Assembly: GCA_031310005.1 (NCBI GenBank)
Contig: CM062384.1
Location: forward strand, 248,001 to 312,000
Direction: 5' to 3'
Origin: Dactylellina haptotyla
Taxonomy: Eukaryota > Ascomycota > Orbiliomycetes > Orbiliales > Orbiliaceae
DNA length: 64,000 nucleotides
How positions within the stretch are numbered: position 1 is the stretch's first letter; every line of letters starts with the position of its first letter. The position numbers were made by a program, and so were the translations under genes. Shown here one piece after another: positions 11,565 to 21,441 of this stretch. The notes under the pieces are model-generated. The model saw nothing but the letters and a program-made list of their open reading frames with translations, was not told where the DNA came from and did no database searches.

Positions 11565-13465
11565 ATGTCGCTTTTTCTCGCCCTACCTGCAGAACTTCAA
11601 ATACTAATCCTTGGCCGAGTATGTTTCCTTCATTTGGCTTATTTAAAGATCTTAAAGATAAGAAAATTACATCTTAATCTCAGCTTTGTCCTCATATTAT
11701 AAATTATACAACATTATTCTAACTATTTCTGCTGAGTATAGCTTCCTGTCCCCGACCTCGTAAATGTCTGCCTAGTCTCAAAAGCAGTCTCCGCAGTCGC
11801 GGTTCCAATACTATATTCCACTGTTGCGTTGCAACCACACCCTGTTCATGGCATAGCCCCTCACCAAAATTGGGCTCTCTTCCTTGCAGAGGGTGTAAAT
11901 AGGCATCTCAAGCATATCTTGAATCTCTATGTCGTTCATCCGAGGGGTGGGAAACGTGTGACCGAGATCACTGGAAGGCTGCAAGAGTATAGGTTAATGA
12001 CCCTTCTGAAGCCGAACCAACTTATGTCGCTCTCTCTTTGTGGATATATTCATAGTAAAGGTTATATTTTACCCTTACTTGCACAGCAACAAAGTCTACG
12101 AGCTCTTCATTTGGACATTCCTCCAACATTCGAAGATGCAGAACGCTTCTCCCGGATTGGAGCCTCTCAGCAAACTTTACAGACATTATCATTAAGGATA
12201 CTTAAATCCCGAGCCGATGATTTGGATGTCCAACCACTTATAAATCTACTAGGACAACTAAAGCATCTAAAAAGCTTTGATATTAGATTCCGAGAGCAGC
12301 ATCCGGTGCCTATCGTTTATCCAACAATTTGGAACGACGGTATACGATTGCTGGATGCCATATTTAGTATCGAATCTCTTCAACAACTGTCGCTGCTTGG
12401 AACAGATATACCATTCGGCTACTGGGCGGGAGGTAATCCGAACAGAAAAATCGGTGTTGGATTGACAATGTTTAAGACGGAAACGGTGGATAGAGGTGAC
12501 CCGGATGGGAGTATGTGTGACTTAGATGATGATTTCTTCTTTGAAAGATTTGACCCACAAACTTTGAAGTGCTGGCACTTTTGCTTGGGGGTGATATACT
12601 CAGATCCAGATATACCGACTCAATACCCTCGTTATGTCGATAGAAACAATAAGCTTCAGAAACTTCTGGCAGACTGTAGCAGATTAGAAGAACTACGAGT
12701 CTGCAATCTGCCACAGATGTCTGACTACACACCGACTAATCACTGTTTATTCAGAGTTAGAGATACGCTAAGGAGGCTAAGAATTTGCTCTAACGACTGG
12801 TTTGGAATGGACTTTCTCGATCCATGGGTGACTAAAGGGCAATACCGCGAGAGGCAAAAGAAAATAATAGCAGATTTGAAAGCTCTTCAAATTCTGGAAC
12901 TAACCATTAATTGGCTGGTAAGATCTTCTCCTCCTCCTCGTTCCCCCAATAATTGGCCGCAAAGCTATGAAAAATATTGATAACTTGTATATACTAATAA
13001 CTCAACTTGAGTTCCTAGGATTGGGATATTTCATCTGAGAGTCTCCAACTGGTTCATATCCTCAGAGAGCCTGATCAATCTGAAGGTCGAGAAGATCTAG
13101 CCTTTGATCTCACGGAGGAAACGATCCCAATCCCTACTCCGGCAAGATACCTTTTCCTAGAAGAAAAAGCAAATGAGTTCATATCCCATGTCAAGCCAAC
13201 TCTTATGCCATCTTTCAAAATTATCGTTTTCAGTCATCTTAATTTCTTCGAAGAACATTGTCACTACAAAAGATATAGCGGCATCCAAATGGAAATGCCA
13301 GAGAGATGGCCAATGGTTTTTTCGTTTGATGGAGGAGTAACGGAGGAGTTCTCAAATGGTAGGGCAACGGGGATCAGCGTCTCAGACTTGAAATTCAAGC
13401 ACCCCTGGCTGTACGATGGCAGCTGGGAAGGCCAGCCTTGGAGCGGATCTAGAAAATTTTGGTAG
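11565..13465 (+). CDS. F-box / LRR-like protein (three exons, 558 aa)
   Basis: Second member of the tandem F-box/LRR pair. Exons 11565-11618 (only 18 codons), 11742-12917 and 13019-13465, all phase 0, with donors GTATGT and GTAAGA and TAG acceptors. The F-box is cut by intron 1: LALPAELQILILGR in exon 1, then LPVPDLVNVCLVSKAV in exon 2. The middle has irregular leucine-rich segments (LMSLSLCGYI, LRALHLDI, LQTLSLRIL, LQQLSLLGTDI), consistent with an LRR solenoid used for substrate recognition. The C-terminal exon is acidic and aromatic (FKHPWLYDGSWEGQPW) with no recognised domain. The first two exons together reproduce the start of the upstream neighbour's structure. Substrate unknown. Confidence 0.8.
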
Positions 13466-14589
13466 CTTGGCGGCCTGGCGTCTACCCCTCGATTAGGAAT
13501 TAGCTACCCCATATCCCACTGGCGCCTGGACAGGACGCCCGCTACGTAATGGGGCCGGCCGCAGCAATGTAGTGTTGCATCTGGCTCTTCAGCCCACCAT
13601 TCCAGATGTCATGTAGTTGCTGGTATCGTCTCGCAGTCCTTCTTTGGGGTTAACAATCCGCCTAAGTAAGGTCTGTGGCTGTATGCTCTATAGAACCTGA
13701 TCTTAATCGGCTGTTGTAATATACTTGTAGCTTTTCCGATATTCGTGGTGGTAGAGAAAATATCAAAAAACAACTTCCATGCCTGGTGAAGCCTTTATTG
13801 ACATTGTAGTTCATGCCAATAATATCTAGCTATTTATAAGTATTAAGAGCAGTAGGAGCTTAAACATTTACTCTCAAGACTTGCTAACGGGTTTTGACTA
13901 GTAAAGGTTTACCGATTAGCCAATTACCTGGTCATTCAAAAGTCGGCCATACTCGAAGAGGAGGCAGAACTTACCTTCTAGGAGGTTTAAAACGAAATAT
14001 GGGTCAAATAAATTCCTGCTGTCCTATCACACCACCTTTGATTTGACGTTTGGTGAGTGAATTCTCAAGTTCCATTTTTATGCTTGGAGCGCTATGTCAC
14101 GGACGATTCCTTCGAAACTCGGACTGTTCTCGTTATGATGGACTCCAAGCCCTCGGCTTCGGATAAGGCGTCCTATACTGGCCACACTATCATTCTATTC
14201 GGATATGTTGAAACCAGGCTAGTTTGTACTTCACAGCCCAATGAAACCGGGCTGTAGCTTCTCCAGGTTCCCAAATGAAGCTAGATTTTCTTCGCAATAA
14301 GGCTCTTACTGTTTGTGGGATCTGTTTATATCTTTTTTGGAAATTTAATAGAAACAATACTCTCTTACGGGCTAGTTGTCAGATCTCGCTTAGCCATTTT
14401 GGTTCCGACATACCCCTGTCCTTGTTTCGATGTTTCGATACAGAGAGAAACAGTCTAGTATCAAAAGATCTCTTGAATCCTTTGCTGAACAGTGTACTAT
14501 ACCTAAGAATCTTAGGTATTATTTGGCCATTTATCGGGTTTGCAAAAACTAAGCCTCCTTCATAGCTTGCAGGAGCCTAATTTCATAGG
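13466..14589. other. Intergenic, no gene seen
   Basis: About 1.1 kb of spacer leading into the lectin-like gene. Short frames (14057-14257, 14275-14565) lack motifs. It contains the perfect palindrome listed separately at 14499-14519. Confidence 0.45.
14499..14519. repeat. Perfect 9-bp palindrome with 3-nt spacer
   Basis: ATACCTAAG-AAT-CTTAGGTAT, an exact dyad 70 bp upstream of the TATA-like element of the lectin-like gene. It could be a binding site for a dimeric regulator or a chance hairpin. Nothing in the sequence decides this. Confidence 0.45.
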
Positions 14590-14596
14590 TATAAAA
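14590..14596 (+). promoter_or_regulatory. TATA box of the lectin-like gene
   Basis: TATAAAA followed by a pyrimidine-rich TTTTTTCTCTTCTTCTTC leader near 14685-14710 and the start codon at 14823. This is the classic layout of a highly expressed fungal gene. Assignment is by motif and spacing. Confidence 0.5.
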
Positions 14597-14822
14597 ACAC
14601 CTGATCCCACCGCTTTTGACCATCCCACCTTCTCTCACCACGATCAGGCTCATCGATTCGGTTCTGTCTACCTCTGCGAGGTCCTTTTTTCTCTTCTTCT
14701 TCTTCTTCTAAAACCATTTTGAACTCTGTTTTTTGTGGACTGGCTCCATAGTACCTTCATTCAATCCCAGCACATTCATTTCTAGTTTGACATTAGATAA
14801 ACCAAAATCAGCTTCATTCAAA

Positions 14823-16501
14823 ATGCATTTTTCCAACTACGTTTTCGTTATTAGCGCCTCTGCTGCTATTACATCTGCATTACCGATTCCAGTTCTTTCA
14901 GCACGGGCCGTTAACCGCCTCAGTGACTTCCTTACGAATCAAGCCCATCAACGTGACGATACTGCCACACGTGCCTTTTCCAATGTCGCGATCAAAGTAA
15001 GTAAAATATGTTAGGATCTCATGAATTGAGGCAAATACTAATGCAGGTGTTTTATATAGACTGACAATGGTCAATGTCTTTTCATTGACAAACTCTCTGG
15101 TGATATCAGAGCCAATAATTTGCCAGTTCAAGTGAGAACTTGCGATGGTAGTCAAGCCCAACAGTTTGACGTGATCACAGCAGGAAAGCATAACGATCAG
15201 CCTGGTACTATGCTGATTGTCAGCTCTCTGGTAAGTAACACGCCGAATATATACAAACGTGAATATATGAATACTAATGGTTTCGATAACAGACACAAGG
15301 ATGCTTGAACTTTAACCCCAATAGTCTAACTGGAAATGCAGTTTCCATATTTTCTTGTGGTGGCCGTGCTAACGGCCGGGGAGATGTTACCACCGCCCAG
15401 CTCTTCCAAATGACCGATATAAGGGCGGCGGCTGCAGGGCCAATATCATTAGTGCCAATGAATGGTGGAGGGAACAATTGTATCGGATCTAATGGCTCCA
15501 AGCTTGATAAGGTTTCTTGCTCTACAAATGATCCTGCCCAGGCATTTGCCTTTGGTGTCGGAAATAACATTGGTGGCGGCAACGGTGGCGGCAACGGTGG
15601 TGGAGATGCCGTTAGACCTTCAAGCACACTTGGCGCAGTTATTACTACTATTGCCGCTGGTGGTAACGGCGGCGGTAACGCCGGTAATGGCGGTGGTGCA
15701 CCTGTTTCTACTCTGACTGTCACCGCTCCACCAAACAACGGCAATGGCGGTAACGGTGGTGGTGCCGCACCTATTTCCACTGTGACAGTCACTGCTCCAA
15801 ATAACAACAATGGCAACAATGGCAATAACGGTAACGGAAATAATGGCAATGGAAACAATGGCAATGGAAACAACGGCAATGGAAACAATGGAAATGGAAA
15901 TGGAAACAATGGTAATGGCAATAACGGCAACGGAAATAACGGCAACGGCAACGGCAATGGCAACAACGGTAATGGCAATAACGGCAATGGTGGTGGGGCC
16001 GCTTCGACCACCTTACCCAGCGGCTTTTCCGAGATTCAAGCCGGGGTTACTCCCACCAATGGTGGTGCTGGCGGCGGTGACGCAGCTCCAACTACCAGCA
16101 CTACAAATAATGCTGTTGGTGGAGGCGATGCTGTACCAACCGGTGGCAGTTCCACTACCACTCAGAATGCGGTTGGCGGCGGCGATGCAGTGTCCTCAAC
16201 TGTTACCGCTACTCGGAGCACAACTGCCGCAGCTGGTAATGATGGCGCAGATGCAGCAAACCCTACTCGAACATCTGCAAACTCTGCACAGCCAACTAAC
16301 AACAACGGCAATGGAAACAACGGTAACGGAAACAACGGTAACGGCAACGGAAACAATGGTAACGGAAACAATGGCAATGGCAATGAACGAAACGGGCAGG
16401 ACGAAGATGATGCCGCAAAGGCCAGACGTGAGGTGAAAAGGCAAGCTACTAGAACAAGTACAATGATCACCCGAACTGTCAGTTCTGCGAAGTCAACTTA
16501 A
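14823..16501 (+). CDS. Secreted ricin-B-lectin-like protein with Asn-Gly repeats (three exons, 517 aa)
   Basis: Probable extracellular carbohydrate-binding or structural protein. Exons 14823-14996, 15060-15230 and 15293-16501, all phase 0 (two GTAAGT donors). Residues 1-20 form a signal peptide, followed by a short pro-like stretch. Residues about 59-180 look like a beta-trefoil lectin fold of the ricin-B type: DNGQCLFIDKLSGD, then VRTCDGSQAQQFDV, then TQGCLNFN and AQLFQMTD, that is Cys-containing strands with Q.F/W-like motifs. It is a lectin-like module only; no catalytic toxin domain is present. The remainder is Gly/Asn/Thr low complexity: GGN, GGGDA and long NGN arrays, with a basic KR-rich end. 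No GPI tail. Sugar specificity cannot be read from the sequence. Confidence 0.78.
15800..15990 (+). repeat. Coding Asn-Gly minisatellite, block 1
   Basis: Tandem 9-15 nt units built on AATGGCAAC/AACGGAAAT encode NGN, NGNN and NGNGN runs inside the lectin-like gene. Third-position variation is high, which suggests an old array or selection on the protein. Such arrays vary in length between strains by slippage (inference). Confidence 0.85.
16296..16385 (+). repeat. Coding Asn-Gly minisatellite, block 2
   Basis: A second, shorter array of the same Asn-Gly type near the 3' end of the lectin-like gene, separated from block 1 by GGGDA-type repeats. Confidence 0.8.
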
Positions 16502-17865
16502 GATGCTGGCAGAAGCTAAAGCCTGTCATTGCAATTTCTTGCTACCTCCTAGCGGCAATTAACTGCTAATGAAGATGATGTTTAAACTAGCAAATGAATG
16601 TGCTTGGATCAACCATGAAAACGGGTGAGGCTTTTAGGAGATCCTTATTTTATAAAACAATCAATAAATAACCAAAAAAATCTTATTTTTTTTTAACAAA
16701 GAAGAAAACCTCTATTTCAGTAGTAATACGTGCATTGATATCAGTAGTCTCGGTCTATATATAATCATAATTGCTATACTCGCCTGCCGCGGAACAAATA
16801 ACTGCTTCGAAAATGAGGACGGGGGCACACATTGTTGTGTTGTATTTTATGTGTTGATGTGCTGGTTTGAAGGCTGAAATCATCCTGGGCTGGTCTCGAT
16901 CGCGGCTGCACGGATTCAAAGCTTCCTAGCCCAAATTTCAATAATTTCTCCTGGAACTACCTCGTTCCTTTTAGATATTCCAAGCGACACTAGTGACACA
17001 GCAGCGTGATATGTGACATCAAAGCTGCACCTGCCGACGCCCTATACCCAACCTAGGAACAAATATAGCGATTTCGACTCAGGAAGCTGCACCTTGCATT
17101 GGTCTTTCCCGACCTTTAGATGAAGTCACCTAATGGATATGCCGAGTGAGGTGGCTTCTAAGCGCCAGTAAATTGATATCTCGATGCGGCCACCCAGCGC
17201 TGTACAGTTTTTGGCCGTCTCCAGCTGCCAAGATTTACGATGCACCACCAATACTGTAGATGGGACGATGGATACGCATGGACGTGCGCGATCCTCTTCC
17301 TTTTCTTCTGCTTTTTTTCGATTTCTTTCTTTCATCCTCCCGTCCGTGCGTAAGACCCGCATTTGCCAGGCCACCGAGTTTTCCAAACAGTTGGTTGGTT
17401 GCAGACTTCACAGAATACCAACATTTCCAACAGCGGATCACGAGCCGTGTGTGTTGGGTCTTCCCAATTGGTCGGGACTAGGAAAGTATCTTCATTCGCA
17501 CGCTTGCAATGAAAAAAATGTTTTTAGTATCCTTTGAAGTTCAATTTAGTGTTCCCTGTACCCTGGAATGTCAGGTTTCCAATAAATACCAAGGGGGCGA
17601 TAAAGCATGCGGAATGCCGTGTCCGTGGAATCCCATTCCCAATTCCAGGTCCGAATTCACGCTTCATGGCAGCCCCGTTACACCAGTTCGTCGTATCGGG
17701 TTCCGAGCTTGGGGGTCAGCGTGACGGGAGAGTGCCTTTTAACACTTACCACCTGTCCAAGACGGGTCTCTTAAAAGGCACCGACCCCCCGGAAGACTTG
17801 TCGTTACAATTACGCAACTGGGACAATCCACTATTCTGGGACCCAGCTTCAAGCTACCCTTCAGT
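16502..17865. other. Intergenic with a compound inverted repeat
   Basis: 1.36 kb without a supportable gene. The open frames 17184-17537 and 17534-18160 have no motifs, and the latter overlaps the F-box start in another frame. A strong compound inverted repeat lies at 17711-17789 (separate entry). Confidence 0.5.
17711..17789. repeat. Compound inverted repeat / potential hairpin
   Basis: Outer arms GGGGGTC (17711-17717) and GACCCCC (17783-17789) enclose inner arms GTGCCTTTTAA (17732-17742) and TTAAAAGGCAC (17771-17781), all exact complements. It lies 77 bp before the F-box start, so it may fall in the leader or core promoter. Confidence 0.6.
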
Positions 17866-18918
17866 ATGGGCTACGAAACCCTTCCCCTCGAGATCGAATG
17901 CAAAATTCTCGATGAAATCGACTGGACAGAGACAGTTAATTGCGCACAAGTGTGCACGCGCTGGCGAGATCATCTATCGAAATTCAATGCCCATGGCAGA
18001 CGGTACATACCAGGTATCCAGCCTCCGGAGTCTATACATATCAAACGATTCAAGAGTCGGCACGAGAGTCACGCTCTCCAGGACTTCAACATCGCCATGT
18101 CCGAAATCACGGTCAGCATTACAACTGACGAGACCGAGCAAAGCGATAGTGTTGGGATAACAGGAGTTCTTGCTGAAACCGCTATTTTTGGCCGGAGCTC
18201 CTGCGTCCTCCTTCATCGGTTCATGGACGAATCAAGGTGCTCCTTTGGATTTTTCGTCAAGGTGGATTCAAGCATATACGGTGGCCCCTTGCGTCGGCAT
18301 CTAATACCCCAAGGATTTTTTCTTATAGGTGATGAGCAGCTCTCCCGCAGCGCTAATTCGCTCGGAGGGCGAAGGGGGAGTCTTATGCTTCGCGAAAAAC
18401 TCTCGGAACATGAGAGCAGCTCGGAAGACTCCCTGGATAGTGAGGATGAAAAGTACGACGCGTCTTTCAATACAGAAGGTCGGTTCTCAATTCAATTGAA
18501 CTCGGAATGGCACTGGAATGAAAGGGTATTCAATTCGCCAATGTGTGAGACTGAAATTCACTACGGCCGAGGTTTCGAAAGCTTCAAGAGAGTCCGCAGG
18601 AATTTCTCATACAATCCCCAGGCGGTAAATGGGAAATATTTACGCCGATTATCGGATCCCAACTTTGCAGGCGATAAACCGATGACAGTTCGCCAGCTAG
18701 TACGCGCGCTGACAAAATCAGTCACAAATATAAAGATGTTAGAGCCCAATACGAGGGAACGTGGAGGGGTTTTCTTTATTAAATTCAATGGTATGCGAAT
18801 TCAGGAGTACATGAAATATATACCCCATGGGTTTTTTGATTTTCATACAGGTGGAAGGATAGACCTGGAAATATACAAAGGCGTTGAATGGCTGAGAGAT
18901 ACCCGAATAAAGTCTTAA
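17866..18918 (+). CDS. F-box protein, single exon (350 aa)
   Basis: Probable SCF ubiquitin-ligase adaptor. The F-box lies at the extreme N-terminus, residues about 5-42 (TLPLEIECKILDEIDW, then AQVCTRWRDHL). The body contains the region shared with the other single-exon F-box genes (VLLHRFMDESRCSFGFFVKV) and an acidic, Ser-rich insert (SEHESSSEDSLDSEDEKYD) that is a likely disordered, phosphorylatable segment (inference). No LRR, WD or Kelch repeats. The start was chosen at the ATG five residues before the F-box; the in-frame upstream region gives no better candidate. Closest to the 3.5-kb gene by its F-box wording (LPxEIE..ILD.I.W). Confidence 0.78.
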   Translation: MGYETLPLEIECKILDEIDWTETVNCAQVCTRWRDHLSKFNAHGRRYIPGIQPPESIHIKRFKSRHESHALQDFNIAMSEITVSITTDETEQSDSVGITGVLAETAIFGRSSCVLLHRFMDESRCSFGFFVKVDSSIYGGPLRRHLIPQGFFLIGDEQLSRSANSLGGRRGSLMLREKLSEHESSSEDSLDSEDEKYDASFNTEGRFSIQLNSEWHWNERVFNSPMCETEIHYGRGFESFKRVRRNFSYNPQAVNGKYLRRLSDPNFAGDKPMTVRQLVRALTKSVTNIKMLEPNTRERGGVFFIKFNGMRIQEYMKYIPHGFFDFHTGGRIDLEIYKGVEWLRDTRIKS

Positions 18919-20085
18919 AATGATTCTCTGGCGTTTATCAAAACTTTTTGTTCATATTATTATTCCCCTGCCGATACCTTTTAGAGTAGCAGTTCTGCGT
19001 TCAAAGCTTTCTAGCAATGTTTCATTTACTTTTACTTCCTTGGATTCGGTTATATTAGCGCTTAAAACGCCCTCTAATGTTTCTATATTATAAAAGCATC
19101 TCACTTTTGACGTCATAGATCTTTCTAGATTTTTGTCACGTATTATATTAAGCCATAAATAACTTTGAATCGTGTTCGCAGAAGGCCGACATCAGTCTTG
19201 TACCTAGGGCCGACATCAGCAAGATTAAGAGAGGGCAACTCAGTTGTGCTTCAGCCAATCAGATCACGAGATAGAGCCTCAGTTTCAGCCGAAGAATTGG
19301 ATCCTGCGGATGCTGTGCATTTAATGGAAGCCTCCAACATCCCGAGAGTTAACTCTCCATCTAAATAACCATAACTAAAAAAATACGTATACCAATTGGA
19401 GCATATCCTTGGAATCAGACTTTAGAGTGTTCCTTGTAAGTTAGTAAGCCTTTGAATGTAATTATTTTTCTTTGTATTTCAGCACGCCGCGCTCGATTAG
19501 CAGAGTCCTCCAATGTTTTTCGTGTTTGAATAGTAAAAGGCAACGGCCTAGTTCATTAGAACTCAAAATTAGGCCAAACGAACTCTTCGGCCTACTAGTA
19601 TATTGAGTATCTAGGCACAAATCGATATATGTCCTTTTTCTACTGGTCTCGATCGATATGTAGTTTTTTCTCCTGGTTTTCTTCGGAGTGATTTGATCTT
19701 TGTTTGTGACTGGTTACACAACGCCTCGAATAACCACAGCAACAACACAGAAATGGCACACCGCTCGGATCCCACCACTCCAGTTCCAGGGAAAGCTCTG
19801 ACTACAAAGTGCGACCTCAAAAGCAACTTTGTCACTTACATCGCCAATTCATCCTTTCACGAAAACTCATCCTAGCTGCCCGATCCGCTCGTTTTCAAAT
19901 ATTAACGTTGCCACTCCCCACATACAATACTCCAAATCAGATATCAATTGGCACATTCTTTCGGTAACAGACGATTAGCAGGGTATTCTATCTCGATCAA
20001 TACTAACAAACTATCAGGCTTGTTTTAGATTCATTCTAAGATTCTACCTTATCTTCTATCAGATAACACCTGCCCTCCAGCGAGG
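18919..20085. other. Intergenic, no gene seen
   Basis: 1.17 kb, AT-rich. Short frames at 19165-19368 and 19611-19875 show no motif. I see no transposon ends. Confidence 0.45.
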
Positions 20086-21441
20086 ATGGATAATCCCAAA
20101 GAACCGAACCCACTTGCCTCTACATTCTCTGCGAAGCAGCTTCGCAAATACGGTGGACTACCGTCAATACATAAGCCAAAAGATGGCCAAATCCCTAATA
20201 TGGGTCGGAGCGCTTCAGCTTCTTCAGCGATGATCTCTGCTAGCGGGGCGCAAGATCTGGATTTCCCATTTTCATCTATTGATATAGAGGCAAAGCCACT
20301 CCAAGAAGTCGGTTTTCTCAGAGAGCCCGTTCAGACTCTTCCTGAACTTGAACAAGAAATCATTGCTAAGAACCCCCCAGGACAATGGTTTCGCAAAGAT
20401 CCTAAACGGGCAACGGATATCACATGCCTTCCCGCTGAGCTACACATCGAGATCCTCAAAAACGTCACGTTTTTGGATCAACTCTCCTGCGAACGGGTTT
20501 GCACCACATGGCGCACTATAATCCGTCGAGATTGTACCTCGTTTAGATATATTCCAGTCAACACACCTATCGGTGTCGAGGTCAAGGGTAACGAAGAACC
20601 GAAGAGACAGTTATTCCAAAGAACCACGCCCTTGCCTCTAACAATCCCAGCATATAAGAAGCCAATGATTTTGATCCATCGCATGCTTCTGGATGGAAAT
20701 TTTGCTTTTCGTCAGATTCCCGGCTCGAGCAGAGTTGAAGTCATGTCCACCTACTTCCCGGACTGTCCCAACTCCCAACCTCGCCGCTTCAAAATTGCAA
20801 ACCTCACATTTCTGAACGACCCTCTTGCCATTTACGACAACACAGCGTTCAAGCGTCGACGAGACGTGCCATCTATCACCATTGAATTCGATGCCGAGCC
20901 TCTCCGTAACGAGTTCCAGCTTCTTATCGGTGGTGACTTCGCCACTGCTAATACCGTGGGAGTTGTCCCGCCGAGCCTCCCAAGACTATTTTCAAATTTT
21001 CAAGCTCCGACGCCCACCCACACTCCAATTCCAGTCAAATTTGGAACCCCTAATATTCGCGCTGCCATGGCCCGCAATCTTAAATATATCCGAGGTTGGG
21101 ACCTCGGTTCTTTCCTCCTCTGCATCCTGGGTAAACTTGAGTCCCCCCATAATTGGTACGAAAACTCCGCCATTGAAAGAAATGAACGCTGGAATGGCAG
21201 GCAGTGGGACAAGAAACACTCCACGGGTGTCGACTACGATGGAGATTGGGATATGGACTCAGGGTTTTGTCAACCACTTACTCTACAAGAAATCGTCAAA
21301 AAGGAACACGAATTGCTGGGACAATATCAAAGAAATGGATTTTGGTATATGCGTAACTTAAAGGCTAAGAATCCTACTCCCGATGAGGTCTTCGTGGCTT
21401 TGACACCGGTCAGCGAATGGATTTGGGAGATTTGCTACTGA
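20086..21441 (+). CDS. F-box protein, single exon (451 aa)
   Basis: Probable SCF adaptor, the longest of the single-exon group. A Ser/Pro-rich N-terminal extension of about 110 residues precedes the F-box (CLPAELHIEILKNVTFLD, then CERVCTTWRTII, about residues 112-145). The shared downstream region follows (MILIHRMLLDGNFAFRQI, then a TYFPDCPNSQPRRF stretch aligning with the YF...YPL part of the 7.4-kb gene). The C-terminal third is Trp-rich (IGTKTP-free frame; NAWNGRQW-like and SEWIWEICY end) without a recognised domain. Codon use is more GC-rich at third positions than in the 3.5-kb paralogue, suggesting different expression or age. Substrate unknown. Confidence 0.76.
   Translation: MDNPKEPNPLASTFSAKQLRKYGGLPSIHKPKDGQIPNMGRSASASSAMISASGAQDLDFPFSSIDIEAKPLQEVGFLREPVQTLPELEQEIIAKNPPGQWFRKDPKRATDITCLPAELHIEILKNVTFLDQLSCERVCTTWRTIIRRDCTSFRYIPVNTPIGVEVKGNEEPKRQLFQRTTPLPLTIPAYKKPMILIHRMLLDGNFAFRQIPGSSRVEVMSTYFPDCPNSQPRRFKIANLTFLNDPLAIYDNTAFKRRRDVPSITIEFDAEPLRNEFQLLIGGDFATANTVGVVPPSLPRLFSNFQAPTPTHTPIPVKFGTPNIRAAMARNLKYIRGWDLGSFLLCILGKLESPHNWYENSAIERNERWNGRQWDKKHSTGVDYDGDWDMDSGFCQPLTLQEIVKKEHELLGQYQRNGFWYMRNLKAKNPTPDEVFVALTPVSEWIWEICY

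Noticed and set aside
15274-16011. 245-codon Pro/Leu-rich minus-strand frame
   Set aside because: Complement of the Asn-Gly minisatellite in the lectin-like gene.
17534-18160. 208-codon plus-strand frame overlapping the F-box start
   Set aside because: Different frame from the clear F-box; no motif; the F-box frame is longer and conserved.
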